The notes below the pieces were generated by a model. The model saw only the letters and a program-made list of their open reading frames with translations, was not told where the DNA came from and did not search any database. A program made the position numbers and the translations under genes. Shown piece after piece: positions 1-7,914 of a stretch of DNA of 48,442 nucleotides. How positions within the stretch are numbered: position 1 is the first letter of the stretch; each line of letters opens with the position of its first letter. This stretch comes from a virus, in IMG/VR virus record IMGVR_UViG_3300001979_000002, positions 1-48,442 of that record; one strand, written 5' to 3'.

Positions 1-234
1 CACGATTTTCTCATTGCTCATCTGCTGGGCAGGCTTGGATCAACAACCGCGGATATGCGCGGTTTTACCAACGCCGTGATACAGCAGGTCGGGCTTGACC
101 TACGCGACAATGGAATGCGCGCTCTGGGAACACCGGATGCGCAACGCTTCGCTGATGCGCTGAAGACGTTGGAGTATTTCTCGGATTCGCTTCTGGGCGC
201 CATGGATAAAGCACCGAAAGAGGAATTGAACTGA
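1..234 (+). CDS. Hypothetical protein, 5' end outside window
   Basis: Frame 1 is open from the first base and stops with TGA at 232-234, giving 77 C-terminal residues (ending APKEELN). The visible part is a mostly helical, soluble sequence with no motif I recognise. The next gene starts one base after the stop, so the two are probably co-transcribed. The true start and any function lie outside the window. Confidence 0.6.
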   Translation, partial: HDFLIAHLLGRLGSTTADMRGFTNAVIQQVGLDLRDNGMRALGTPDAQRFADALKTLEYFSDSLLGAMDKAPKEELN

Positions 235-235
235 C

Positions 236-436
236 ATGGGCGATGAAACCGGTGCCGCGCCGCCGCGAACACTATCCCATCTTTTCGAGCACTACTGCGA
301 GCATCCAGGCTGTAATCTCTGGGGTCTGCTCGGCTACGAGCCAATCAAAGGCCAGAACAGATGGTGGTGTTGGGAGCATTTTCCCGATGAGGAATGGAAG
401 GCCGCGAGACGCAGGGAAAAAGAAGTGCGGGATTGA
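236..436 (+). CDS. Small Cys/His/Trp-rich hypothetical protein
   Basis: 66 residues. It has the pattern HYCEHPGC near residues 19-26 and WWCWEH near 43-48, so three Cys and several His could hold one zinc ion. The C-terminus is strongly charged (RRREKE). It starts one base after the preceding stop, which suggests translational coupling. Zinc binding is inferred from residue spacing only, and I do not recognise the family. Confidence 0.6.
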   Translation: MGDETGAAPPRTLSHLFEHYCEHPGCNLWGLLGYEPIKGQNRWWCWEHFPDEEWKAARRREKEVRD

Positions 437-576
437 TACCAAGCTATCGTTGCAGCACCCACCCTGCATCTGTGATCAAAGGTAGTGGGCATCGCTCGCG
501 TATGTAGAGCCACTAACATTCGAACGCCGCTCTCCCCATATAAAGGCAAGCGACGTGGCAATATAGGGGTTTCATA

Positions 577-759
577 ATGCAGACTGTCATCAGTCCCGAG
601 GCGAGAAAGAAACTCAATGAGTTACATACGAGCCATTCGAAGGCCAAAGCGCGCGCAAGCCACATTCTCGCGAAATCCGGAAGAGAATCCGAGGCCTTTC
701 AAAAAGCCGACAAAGAGACGACACGACTTTGGCGCCTTATGCGAGAGATTACAGCTTAG
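577..759 (+). CDS. Small basic helical hypothetical protein
   Basis: 60 residues, rich in Lys, Arg, Glu and Ala, predicted helical, with no Cys and no membrane segment. A GGGG tract lies about 7 bases before the ATG. It is separated from the previous gene by 140 bases, in which I see no clear promoter or terminator. It converges on the lysis operon, whose last gene ends at 785. Function unknown. Confidence 0.5.
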   Translation: MQTVISPEARKKLNELHTSHSKAKARASHILAKSGRESEAFQKADKETTRLWRLMREITA

Positions 760-784
760 TCGCTACCCGCAATCCGCTTCAGAG

Positions 785-1264
785 CTAAGGTTTCACGACT
801 GGCATTCGGAAAATGCTTTTGTCGGGCTTACCCTGCGAATCCTCGAATTTTGAGCTCAGAACCTGCACCTGTGTGCTGACTTTGTTTATACTGTCGATCG
901 CCGTGTCGAGCTTTTTGCCGAAGGCATCAACAATCCGATCGATGCGATCATTCGTGGCCTCAATCGCCTTCTTGTTTTCGGCGCCGGCTTCAGTCGCCCG
1001 GGTAGTTTGAAATGTGAGGGGGGCGATCTGGGCGAGTTGTTGCTGAACGTCGGCGATTTGGGCTTTTCTGTCGGCCCCGTCTTTGTCCATGCGGTTAACG
1101 ACATCGGTTATCTGCTTTCGAAGATCAGCGTTGTCGTTTCGCATGTCGGCATAGGTTATGCCCCAGCCCGCAGAGGTCACGACAAGCCCGGCGATCATGC
1201 TGCCGAGCGTAACGATGGTATTAAAGTTCCATTCGAATTTCTTGCTTCGCTGTGGAAACTGCAT
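785..1264 (-). CDS. Membrane-anchored coiled-coil protein (possible spanin-like lysis protein)
   Basis: 159 residues. A charged N-terminus is followed by one membrane segment (about residues 16-38, TIVTLGSMIAGLVVTSAGWGI), then a long heptad-like helical region (about 45-145). This N-in, C-out layout with a periplasmic coiled coil is that of inner-membrane spanins (Rz type), but also of other phage membrane proteins. The ATG at 1264 is preferred because GGAAGAGG lies 5 bases upstream; an in-frame TTG lies at 1279. It is the last gene of the leftward lysis cluster. The spanin role is inferred from topology and position only. Confidence 0.6.
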   Translation of the reverse strand: MQFPQRSKKFEWNFNTIVTLGSMIAGLVVTSAGWGITYADMRNDNADLRKQITDVVNRMDKDGADRKAQIADVQQQLAQIAPLTFQTTRATEAGAENKKAIEATNDRIDRIVDAFGKKLDTAIDSINKVSTQVQVLSSKFEDSQGKPDKSIFRMPVVKP

Positions 1265-1307
1265 AACAACCTCTTCCAACTTGCCGCCCCTTTGAAATGC
1301 CGATGCC

Positions 1308-1403
1308 CTATGGTGTCAAAACTGAATGCCACGCCAGCAGGAGAAACCCCGCCAGCGTGGCTATGAAGATGATGGCCCCGAGGAGCTGGAGGCGGGAGAT
1401 CAC
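1308..1403 (-). CDS. 31-residue single-span membrane peptide overlapping the holin-like gene
   Basis: A GTG at 1403 overlaps the stop of the upstream gene as GTGA, a usual sign of translational coupling. The product is 31 residues: a short positive N-terminus, a hydrophobic run (LGAIIFIATLAGFLLLAW) and a short tail. It is small enough to be missed by gene callers. The position in a lysis cluster suggests a holin accessory or antiholin-like role, which is inference. Confidence 0.5.
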   Translation of the reverse strand: MISRLQLLGAIIFIATLAGFLLLAWHSVLTP

Positions 1404-1744
1404 GAGCCGAGGGGTTTCTTCGCCATATAGCGGCCCCACAGCGAGATAGCCGGGCCGGATAGGGTCACGCCAAGCGAGATAAGAATCTCTTGCGTGCTGG
1501 CTCCCATGGTCACGCCAGCGGCATTCAGTATCAGACCGATGACCGTGACGATGGAACCCCAAGTGACGCGGGATTTATACCATGGCTCATTGTTGGTCGA
1601 ATGCAGGATGGAGTCGATGACGGGAGTAAGTGCATCGATGATCGCTGGGACAGCAGATAGCTCGGCCTGGACCTTCGGGTCAGAGACAGCCGAAGTCACC
1701 GCATCGGCCATCTGTGCTTTGATTTGGAGTTGGGTATCAGCCAT
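1400..1744 (-). CDS. Holin-like protein with two membrane segments
   Basis: 114 residues. The N-terminal ~60 residues are a soluble amphipathic helical part. Two membrane segments follow, about residues 64-82 (TWGSIVTVIGLILNAAGVT) and 86-105 (ILISLGVTLSGPAISLWGRY), with a short basic tail (AKKPLGS). GGAGCCC lies upstream of the ATG. Small size, two spans, a basic end and lysis-cluster position fit a holin. The long soluble N-terminus is less typical, so the role is likely but not shown. Confidence 0.6.
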   Translation of the reverse strand: MADTQLQIKAQMADAVTSAVSDPKVQAELSAVPAIIDALTPVIDSILHSTNNEPWYKSRVTWGSIVTVIGLILNAAGVTMGASTQEILISLGVTLSGPAISLWGRYMAKKPLGS

Positions 1745-1788
1745 TTTCAGGGCTCCGTTTGAGGGTAGTTCGCCGACCGGAGGCCGGC

Positions 1789-1998
1789 TTACGCTAAAGG
1801 GGCTTGGAGAGCCGCAGAAAGCGCCTGATGGCTCGACTGAAGGGCTGTGCGCTGTGCGTCAGTGAGCGGCTGCCCCATGAACACGAGCTGATAGAAGGCC
1901 CCAATCGCAGGGCCAAGGTCTTGACCAAGGGCTTGAAGAAGGGCGAGAGCGGAACCGACGATCTTGAGGTCGGCTAGGATGACATCAGCAGTAGCCAT
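1789..1998 (-). CDS. Small Ala/Leu-rich hypothetical protein
   Basis: 69 residues, helical and moderately hydrophobic but without a clear membrane segment. The start follows directly on the TAA of the lipoprotein gene, with GGAG 8 bases upstream lying inside that gene's end, so the two are translated together. I do not recognise the family. Position suggests a lysis or lysogeny accessory protein. Confidence 0.55.
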   Translation of the reverse strand: MATADVILADLKIVGSALALLQALGQDLGPAIGAFYQLVFMGQPLTDAQRTALQSSHQALSAALQAPLA

Positions 1999-2421
1999 TT
2001 ACTTTACTCCATTATCGGCTGCGATCTGTTCAGCAGCACTGATTGCGGCCTTGAGGGCCGTATAGGCGGTGGAAATGCCCGAGCACGAAGTCTGGCCAGC
2101 GGCCGTACATGCATTGAGGTCGTCCTGAATTTCCTTCAGAGCATCCTCAACAGCCTTGTCCGCCGTCTGGAGCTTCTGAACGATGGCCTTCTGGGCACAG
2201 AGGCCATTGGCGTTCGTCACCTTGTCGGAGCCGAGGCATGGGTTCTTGTCGTAGAGAGAGCGGTAGTTCTTGGCCGGAGCCAGAAAGACCGTGTCATAGC
2301 CAGACATGGCTTTGTCGATCGTCGTCTGGCTGATGGAGAAGTCATTGATCTTCTGCAGGGCTGCACAAGAGCCGAGCGAGATCGTCAAGGCGGCTACTGC
2401 CGCCAAGGTAAAGATGCGCAT
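1999..2421 (-). CDS. Phage-encoded lipoprotein
   Basis: 140 residues with a type II signal peptide: MRIFTLAAVAALTISLGSCA, with lipobox LGSC and the lipidated Cys at residue 19. The mature part is helical and holds four further Cys (two near CLGS and LCAQ, two in CTAAGQTSC), which could form periplasmic disulfides. AAGGA lies upstream of the ATG. Phage lipoproteins serve either as outer-membrane spanins or as superinfection-exclusion proteins, and the sequence does not decide between these. It lies between the endolysin and the holin-like gene. Confidence 0.75.
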   Translation of the reverse strand: MRIFTLAAVAALTISLGSCAALQKINDFSISQTTIDKAMSGYDTVFLAPAKNYRSLYDKNPCLGSDKVTNANGLCAQKAIVQKLQTADKAVEDALKEIQDDLNACTAAGQTSCSGISTAYTALKAAISAAEQIAADNGVK

Positions 2422-2448
2422 GGGATTGTCCTTTGATGTTGAGGGGGC

Positions 2449-3102
2449 TTATGCCGCAGACTTCAGCGCCGTCCAGAATTGGCGACCGAAGTTCGCGATC
2501 TGTTGGGCCTTGTCTTGCCCATTGACGATGTACCGAGCGCCTACCCAGTCGGAGGACGTCGGTTCAAAATAGTTGGAAAGCTTGTGGCCGGTGAAGACGC
2601 CGTCACGCATGCCGATGACGATGATCTTGGCGGCAGTATCGTCACTTAGAGCAAGATCGGGATTTCCGACCAGATCAACGCCGAGGATTGTCGAGAACTT
2701 GGCATAGTTCGCGCGGCCGGTGATCTGGACGAAACCCCTGCCCCGATATTTCCACCCGTCGCCGCTCGCCTCGTCGCCATTGCCGTTTCGATTGGCATAG
2801 GCGCGATTGGCGATCCGCTGGGGCTGCCGAGCATATGCAGACGCTTGCGCCGGCGTGAAGTACTTCTTGAACGTCGTCAGCAGCCCTTGGGCGCTGTAAT
2901 TCAGGTTCTCGACAATCGGGACGAACGAGCCGCCGGTTTCGATCATCGGGGTTGCCAGGATATAGGCGACCTGGCGCAGATCCGTGACGGCGCCGGCATC
3001 AACCGCGTCCAGAATCGCCTCCAACCCATTGACCTGAGCTTGCGATAGCTTTCCTCCGAATACTGGGGATCGCACCGCGTCGAAAAACTTCGATCGGTCC
3101 AT
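2449..3102 (-). CDS. Endolysin, glycoside hydrolase family 19 (chitinase-like) fold
   Basis: 217 residues with no signal peptide. The putative catalytic acid is E55 in IETGGSF, followed by VENLNYSAQGL and the family motif YRGRGFVQITGR (119-130). GH19-type phage endolysins cleave the glycan strands of peptidoglycan. The ATG at 3102 is chosen because TTGGAG lies 7 bases upstream; a TTG 12 bases earlier is the alternative. Without a signal it needs the holin-like protein to reach the wall. An intrinsic terminator ends about 14 bases before its start. Confidence 0.9.
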   Translation of the reverse strand: MDRSKFFDAVRSPVFGGKLSQAQVNGLEAILDAVDAGAVTDLRQVAYILATPMIETGGSFVPIVENLNYSAQGLLTTFKKYFTPAQASAYARQPQRIANRAYANRNGNGDEASGDGWKYRGRGFVQITGRANYAKFSTILGVDLVGNPDLALSDDTAAKIIVIGMRDGVFTGHKLSNYFEPTSSDWVGARYIVNGQDKAQQIANFGRQFWTALKSAA

Positions 3103-3116
3103 TGTAGGCTCCAATG

Positions 3117-3141
3117 AAAAAGGCGCCCCAAAGGACGCCTT
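3117..3141 (-). terminator. Intrinsic terminator just upstream of the endolysin gene
   Basis: On the minus strand AAGGCGTCC pairs with GGGCGCCTT around a TTT loop (one G-U pair), followed by TTTTTC. It lies between the methyltransferase gene and the endolysin. Its T-run is next to the endolysin ribosome-binding site, so it can either insulate the lysis genes or control them if read-through is regulated. Confidence 0.75.
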
Positions 3142-3167
3142 GAATGTTCAAACGTTAGGATTGATGT

Positions 3168-3902
3168 CTATGCGGTGAGAATACAGCTAGATTGACCGAG
3201 CTGAAATTTCTTCGGTGGTTCTGACATAAGCGGTGATGTCTTGCCGCTGGTAGGCAGCGCATCAACACCATCTACGAACTGCACGTTCGAAAACCCGGCC
3301 TTCTCACCGAAAAGACGAAGGACTTCCTTGGTCGTGTATTTCAGCATATCCCCGTGTCCATGCCTGTGCTGGGCCGCATGGCGGAAAAAATTCTCTACGT
3401 GCCGATCGTACATGAAATCTAGAAACGAGAAGATCGCCACACCGCCAGGCTTCAAAACTCGGCGTGCGTCCTGAAGGTATTCAAACGTCTCCTCGTCGAG
3501 AAGGTGCGTGATGACGGAATAGGCAACGACAACATCGGCAACACCATCTTCCATCGGGATTTTGCAATCAGACCCAATTTCGAAGGAAAACCGTTTGTCA
3601 TCCTTCGCGATCTCTATGGCGTCTTGAAGGATTTCAGGAATGATGTCGATGCCGAGATAGCGGGTAAGTGGTTCATGCAACATGTGCTGCGTAAGCCGAC
3701 CGATACCGCAGCCGATATCAACAACAGTGGCACCATTCAGATCCTTGGAACGACGAATCATTTCCAGTTCGCAAAAGCCCATCCAGATGGGATCTGAGCC
3801 GCCGACGAAGACCTTCCCGACCTCTTCTGGAGGTAGGCTAGCTTTCAGGATCTCATACTTGCTACGATGGCCGTCGACGTTATCCGAAAGAGCGCTTGGC
3901 AT
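3168..3902 (-). CDS. SAM-dependent class I methyltransferase
   Basis: 244 residues with a Rossmann-type SAM site: motif I VVDIGCGIGRL near residues 60-70, an acidic loop YLGIDIIPE after it, and LKPGGVAIFSF near 150-160, typical of small-molecule or glycan methyltransferases. The ATG at 3902 has GGTGGA upstream; a GTG at 3911 is the alternative. It sits between tail-fibre and lysis genes and has no virion motif. It is probably an accessory gene that modifies a host surface sugar or another small substrate. Substrate unknown. Confidence 0.8.
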   Translation of the reverse strand: MPSALSDNVDGHRSKYEILKASLPPEEVGKVFVGGSDPIWMGFCELEMIRRSKDLNGATVVDIGCGIGRLTQHMLHEPLTRYLGIDIIPEILQDAIEIAKDDKRFSFEIGSDCKIPMEDGVADVVVAYSVITHLLDEETFEYLQDARRVLKPGGVAIFSFLDFMYDRHVENFFRHAAQHRHGHGDMLKYTTKEVLRLFGEKAGFSNVQFVDGVDALPTSGKTSPLMSEPPKKFQLGQSSCILTA

Positions 3903-3985
3903 TGGTTCCACCCATGAGTTGAATTAGTCATAGATGGTTATGCCATTTCCAGGAGAGATTCAACGAGGGATATATACCGTTTACG

Positions 3986-4216
3986 TCAGTTTTTCTCGCT
4001 GTTCGGGCATTTATTTTCGGACTTTACCTTATCAAGCTCGGCTTTGAGCTTGTTGATCTCGACCTGGGCGCTTGTTAGTTGATCAAGGATCGCATTGCGC
4101 TGTGCATACAGGACGGGGGCGGCATCTGCCGCATTGGCGTTTGAGGCATTATCTTCCTGAGCGAATGCCATTGTGCCAGCAGCCAACATTATAGCGGCGG
4201 CAAAAAAAGACCTCAT
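3986..4216 (-). CDS. Small secreted coiled-coil protein
   Basis: 76 residues from the chosen ATG. A signal peptide of about 19 residues ends AMA/FAQ, then a low-complexity Asn/Ala stretch and a coiled coil (ILDQLTSAQVEINKLKAELDKVK). The start at 4216 has GAGGA 8-9 bases upstream and avoids overlap; ATGs at 4231 and 4249 are also in frame, the latter overlapping the fibre gene stop. It directly follows the signal-bearing fibre-like gene, so the two exported products may act together. Confidence 0.6.
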   Translation of the reverse strand: MRSFFAAAIMLAAGTMAFAQEDNASNANAADAAPVLYAQRNAILDQLTSAQVEINKLKAELDKVKSENKCPNSEKN

Positions 4217-4233
4217 CGTCAATTTCCTCATTC

Positions 4234-6423
4234 TTAAAGAGCTGAGCATTGGACAAGGATCACATCACCTGATCCCATGGTTTGAGCAGCACCTGTGGTG
4301 CGCGAATAATCCTGAAACGCCGCCGACGTTGTGCTATGCCCAGCCTGAACGATTACGTGCGAACCGGGATTCGTCAGATCGGATGCGGTACAGGACCAAT
4401 CATTTGCTGCGGCGGGCATCGTGAGCGTTCCAGTGCCAGCAGAACATCCTGATCCGACAAAGATTTTAAATGCCGCAGTCCCATTTGCGGCAGCGATTGT
4501 CGGCGATGTGCAAAAGCCGCTCGCAATGACTGGCACGGCGGTGGTAGAAAGCATGTTTGACAGGCGATAGCTGGTAGCTGTCGTGTTTCCCGAGCCATCA
4601 ACGCTGAAATTCGCCGATCGAAGGAAGTATCCGGTGACAGTATAGGTGTGAAGATCGATGCCTTGTGCGATAGTGTTGGCACTTCCATCCGTGCAGACAA
4701 CGCACCCGCCCGTCGCAAGTGGAGCAATACCGCCGACATTGCTTAGATAAAGCGCGTTTACCCAATTAGTCGAGCCGGTTCCGGATGATGCGTGAAGCTC
4801 ATACGCCGCATCACCGATAGTAGCTTCTGACCCAGGGAAGGAGACGGAAGAAAAACCGAACCTATATTTCATAGTTCCAGAAACGTTGATGTCGTTTTCT
4901 AGACCGACGACGCTATTTAGGTTGGTTGCTGTTCCACGCACAACGTGGTTAGCACCGAAAAAATTACCTAATGGCGTCCCAGCGGTCCCTCCATCTCCAG
5001 AATTAATCTGCATATAGGTGGCAAACGGAACATAGTTCCTGTTCGCATTGCTTGCGCTCGTAGCAGCCGTGAACGTCGAGATGATATCAACCGACTGCCG
5101 AGCACCTTTGACCGTCGAGCCGCCAAAGTTGTGGGTAAATTGCCAACCGTCGAGCGCACCTCCAGTCGATGCGTCAACCGTATCCGCGCTGATATTCTGA
5201 TTCTGAAGGCACGGAAAATTAAAAGTCCCGCCTCCGCCGCAAGTCGTGCCCGCCGTACCAGAAGCAGAGAAGCTAGCGCCGGACAACGAAAGCGCTATCG
5301 AGGCATTATTCGCCGTTGAATTGCGGGAAAGATCGTACTGAACAACTCCTGCCCCACTGTCTTGGGCGACCAGAGCGCGAAACGATGGGGCGCCACTGCT
5401 TCCATTGGGGGCCGCGAAGACAACATTCGCCGATTGCGATGGGAAAACAGGATTTGCCGAGAAGGTCTGGGGCAGCGTCCAGGTGTTTGCTGTGTTCAAA
5501 AAAGGGATCGTTGCACCGCTCGTCCCAGTATTCTGGGTGGCAGCAGTGCCAAGGCCAAAGTTTGTTCTGGCCGAAGACGCGGTATTCGCGCCGCTGCCTC
5601 CCTGTGCGACCGACAATGGCGTCGTAAGTCCCGAAATGGAGGTAATATCGCTATTCCCTCCTGATGCGGCGGCGCTTAATGCGGTCCTGGCCGCTGCCGC
5701 CGACGTAGAACCGGTTCCGCCTTGAGTAACTGACAGGGCTGTCGTGAGACCTGTAATGGAGGTAATGTCTCCATTGGCGCCAGAAGCGGCTGCGCCAAGA
5801 TTCGTTCTTGCCCCCGCAGCCGTGCTTGATCCTGTGCCACCATCGCCCACAGCGAGATCAGTGATCCCGGTGATCGATCCGCCTGTAATGGATATTGCAG
5901 TTGCATCCTGCGTCGCGATTGTTCCGAGCCCGAGGTTCGTCCGAGCCCCTGCAGCGGTCGCCGAGTTGGTGCCGCCTTGTGCGATCGAAATAACGCCGCC
6001 CACCAAACTGGCCTTTGTTCCCAGGCCAGTGTCAACATAGGCTGTCGTGGCGACATTTGTGGAATTGTCACCCTGTGATTTTGTTGGTGCTGTCGTGATC
6101 CCGGTGAAAATAGCAGAGCCACCCGTAATTGCTACAGCATTCGAATTCTGGAAAGCCATCGAACCAGGAGAGCCGCAATCCGTGATCAGATTGGCGCTAC
6201 TTCCCCAACAGGCGAGGTTCCCGGCCGTCGGAGATGTCGAACCAGGCTTGAGGAAGTCGGTTACTGGCTCTCGGCCGACATGGCCTCCGCCATCATGTCC
6301 AATGACGTGAGACAGTGTGTGGATTGGAAGTTGCTCAATGGCGCCGCTTGTGGTCTGAGCATGAGCGCCCGAAATAAGGGCACACGCTGCCACAATACCG
6401 AGCAGGAGCTTGGTAAGCTTCAT
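4234..6423 (-). CDS. Tail-fibre-like repeat protein with an N-terminal Sec signal peptide
   Basis: 729 residues. Residues 1-22 form a clear signal peptide (KLTK, hydrophobic core, AHA|Q). Residues about 148-300 hold four copies of a phage tail-fibre repeat of type GGTGS-x-AAGARTNLG, alternating with DITSITGLTT-x-LSV segments. The remaining ~400 residues are Gly/Ser/Thr/Asn-rich, beta-type sequence with several Cys pairs. The repeats and its place next to other fibre genes suggest a receptor-binding fibre. A Sec signal is not expected on a virion protein assembled in the cytoplasm. It could instead be an exported surface protein. Confidence 0.75.
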   Translation of the reverse strand: MKLTKLLLGIVAACALISGAHAQTTSGAIEQLPIHTLSHVIGHDGGGHVGREPVTDFLKPGSTSPTAGNLACWGSSANLITDCGSPGSMAFQNSNAVAITGGSAIFTGITTAPTKSQGDNSTNVATTAYVDTGLGTKASLVGGVISIAQGGTNSATAAGARTNLGLGTIATQDATAISITGGSITGITDLAVGDGGTGSSTAAGARTNLGAAASGANGDITSITGLTTALSVTQGGTGSTSAAAARTALSAAASGGNSDITSISGLTTPLSVAQGGSGANTASSARTNFGLGTAATQNTGTSGATIPFLNTANTWTLPQTFSANPVFPSQSANVVFAAPNGSSGAPSFRALVAQDSGAGVVQYDLSRNSTANNASIALSLSGASFSASGTAGTTCGGGGTFNFPCLQNQNISADTVDASTGGALDGWQFTHNFGGSTVKGARQSVDIISTFTAATSASNANRNYVPFATYMQINSGDGGTAGTPLGNFFGANHVVRGTATNLNSVVGLENDINVSGTMKYRFGFSSVSFPGSEATIGDAAYELHASSGTGSTNWVNALYLSNVGGIAPLATGGCVVCTDGSANTIAQGIDLHTYTVTGYFLRSANFSVDGSGNTTATSYRLSNMLSTTAVPVIASGFCTSPTIAAANGTAAFKIFVGSGCSAGTGTLTMPAAANDWSCTASDLTNPGSHVIVQAGHSTTSAAFQDYSRTTGAAQTMGSGDVILVQCSAL

Positions 6424-6485
6424 GAGATTTTATCCTGTAATTGAATGTTGCGAGCCAGTACGCAGCATCAATGTCCTGAATATGA

Positions 6486-6507
6486 AGGTCGCCGTTATTA
6501 GCGACCT
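6486..6507 (-). terminator. Weak hairpin between fibre genes
   Basis: AGGTCGC (6486-6492) and GCGACCT (6501-6507) form a 7-bp stem with an 8-base loop. On the minus strand it is followed by TCATATTC, which is a poor T-run. It may be a weak terminator or an mRNA-stabilising hairpin before the signal-bearing fibre-like gene. Confidence 0.3.
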
Positions 6508-6521
6508 GTAGGACCTGACGG

Positions 6522-6731
6522 TTATTCTTGCGGTGGTGGTATGAGCGTTTTTCCGGACACGATCCATCCTAAGCCAGCACCAGCTACGGTCATTATCTTT
6601 GTGCCGGCAGGGGCGGTCCATTCTCCGCTTGGCCCTCCAGCGACACTGGAGCCATTTGGAACTATCGTTGCGGTATCATCGATCTCGATGATGTTGATGA
6701 CCGTGCCGTCCTTAACAACTTGCGCAATCAT
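6522..6731 (-). CDS. Small tail-fibre-associated hypothetical protein
   Basis: 69 residues. The first half reads like a short beta-rich fibre-linked protein (MIAQVVKDGTVINIIEIDD), the end is IPPPQE. The start overlaps the upstream fibre stop as TAATG. The fibre neighbours suggest a fibre accessory or assembly protein. No known motif seen. Confidence 0.6.
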   Translation of the reverse strand: MIAQVVKDGTVINIIEIDDTATIVPNGSSVAGGPSGEWTAPAGTKIMTVAGAGLGWIVSGKTLIPPPQE

Positions 6732-7900
6732 TAGAAGCCATACTCCTCAATAACGATCTGGCCACGGAAGCCATTGCCGCCTGTCAATGCGCCATTGCCC
6801 CCCGCAGATAAGGTTCCAGCACCGCCGCAGCCTGGTTGGGTGGCGGATGGGCCGTTGGAATTGATACCCTGATATCCAGGTGGTGAACCCATCGTCCCAC
6901 CACCGCCCGCGCCGCCAAACCCTGCGGTTGTGGAAAATCCTATCGACAAGCCACCTAAGTTGCCACTTTTGTTCATGATGGAACCACCAGAGGCAATTGT
7001 GCCTTGAGTGCTAGCGGCAGCAAAGGTTGGCGCAGTCGGGCCAGCAATACCGCCGCCAGGACCGCCGGGACATGAGATCGGGCCAAAAGTCGTCGTGCCG
7101 CCATTTCCACCAGGGGCACCAGTAGCCTGCAATCCGCCAGCGCCGACCGTGTAATTGACCGGACCTGTTATAACCACCCAACCCTCAGCATATGAGCCTT
7201 CCGTTCCGGGTGCACCAAAACATACTGTGCTAGCGCCAGACGCAGGAGCGCCTCCACCTGCGCCGGCGCCACCGATCGCTTTTACACGGGCAAGAACGCA
7301 TCCCGTTGTAGGGGTGTACGTGCCCGAGGCCGTCAATATCTGCGTGTTGAGATATCGTCCGGGCTTGGCTGTGGTATCTACACGAAAATTCGTGCCATCA
7401 AAGGTGAATTCAACGATTGATCCCGCCGAGAATGCGCCAGCCTGTATCGCATTGCCAAGTTGATCGGTGATGCTTTTTGCGCCGAGGCCGTTGACGTTCA
7501 ACGTCATTGCGCTTGTGGGTGCAGTCCCTATCAAGATTTTGAACGACATCCCAGCGGTCAAAGCTGCAGGAGCGGGGTTGAGCGTCACGGTCACATCATT
7601 GGGAGTGCCGCCAGCGACGGAAAAATTGAGTTTTCCGCCCTGAATTGTTCGCTCGAAGCTAGCCAGCAAGTTTGCGACACTGCCATCGTCAAGCGCATCA
7701 AATCCGCCAATATCGGCGACGAATTGACCGATCATTGCCGCAACGACGGACGCCTGGCGCCAGACCGTATTGAGCTCTTCAGATTGAGCTACGCCTGCTG
7801 CGAAACCAGAAAGGCGCGCTGCAAGTGCTAAGTACTCAGCGGGCGACAGCACATTTGCTCCGCCGGCCGTGCCGAACGGTAGATATTGATTTTCGGTCAT
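6731..7900 (-). CDS. Tail fibre protein with glycine-rich tip domain
   Basis: 389 residues from the ATG at 7900, which has GGGGA upstream; an upstream in-frame start would overlap the DUF2612 gene. The N-terminal half is a fibre shaft-like, beta-rich sequence. From about residue 200 it becomes a polyglycine domain (repeated GGAGAGGG, GGPGGG, GGNGG blocks) closing with GFRGQIVIEEYGF. This closing motif and the Gly blocks match the glycine-rich adhesin tips of many phage fibres. It probably binds the host receptor. Confidence 0.8.
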   Translation of the reverse strand: MTENQYLPFGTAGGANVLSPAEYLALAARLSGFAAGVAQSEELNTVWRQASVVAAMIGQFVADIGGFDALDDGSVANLLASFERTIQGGKLNFSVAGGTPNDVTVTLNPAPAALTAGMSFKILIGTAPTSAMTLNVNGLGAKSITDQLGNAIQAGAFSAGSIVEFTFDGTNFRVDTTAKPGRYLNTQILTASGTYTPTTGCVLARVKAIGGAGAGGGAPASGASTVCFGAPGTEGSYAEGWVVITGPVNYTVGAGGLQATGAPGGNGGTTTFGPISCPGGPGGGIAGPTAPTFAAASTQGTIASGGSIMNKSGNLGGLSIGFSTTAGFGGAGGGGTMGSPPGYQGINSNGPSATQPGCGGAGTLSAGGNGALTGGNGFRGQIVIEEYGF

Positions 7901-7914
7901 GTTTTCCCCGGGGA

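Noticed and set aside
4374-4739. Reading frames of 60-170 codons antisense or out of frame inside the fibre, portal and other large genes
   Set aside because: They follow from high GC and codon bias, lack ribosome sites and family resemblance, and conflict with strongly supported genes.
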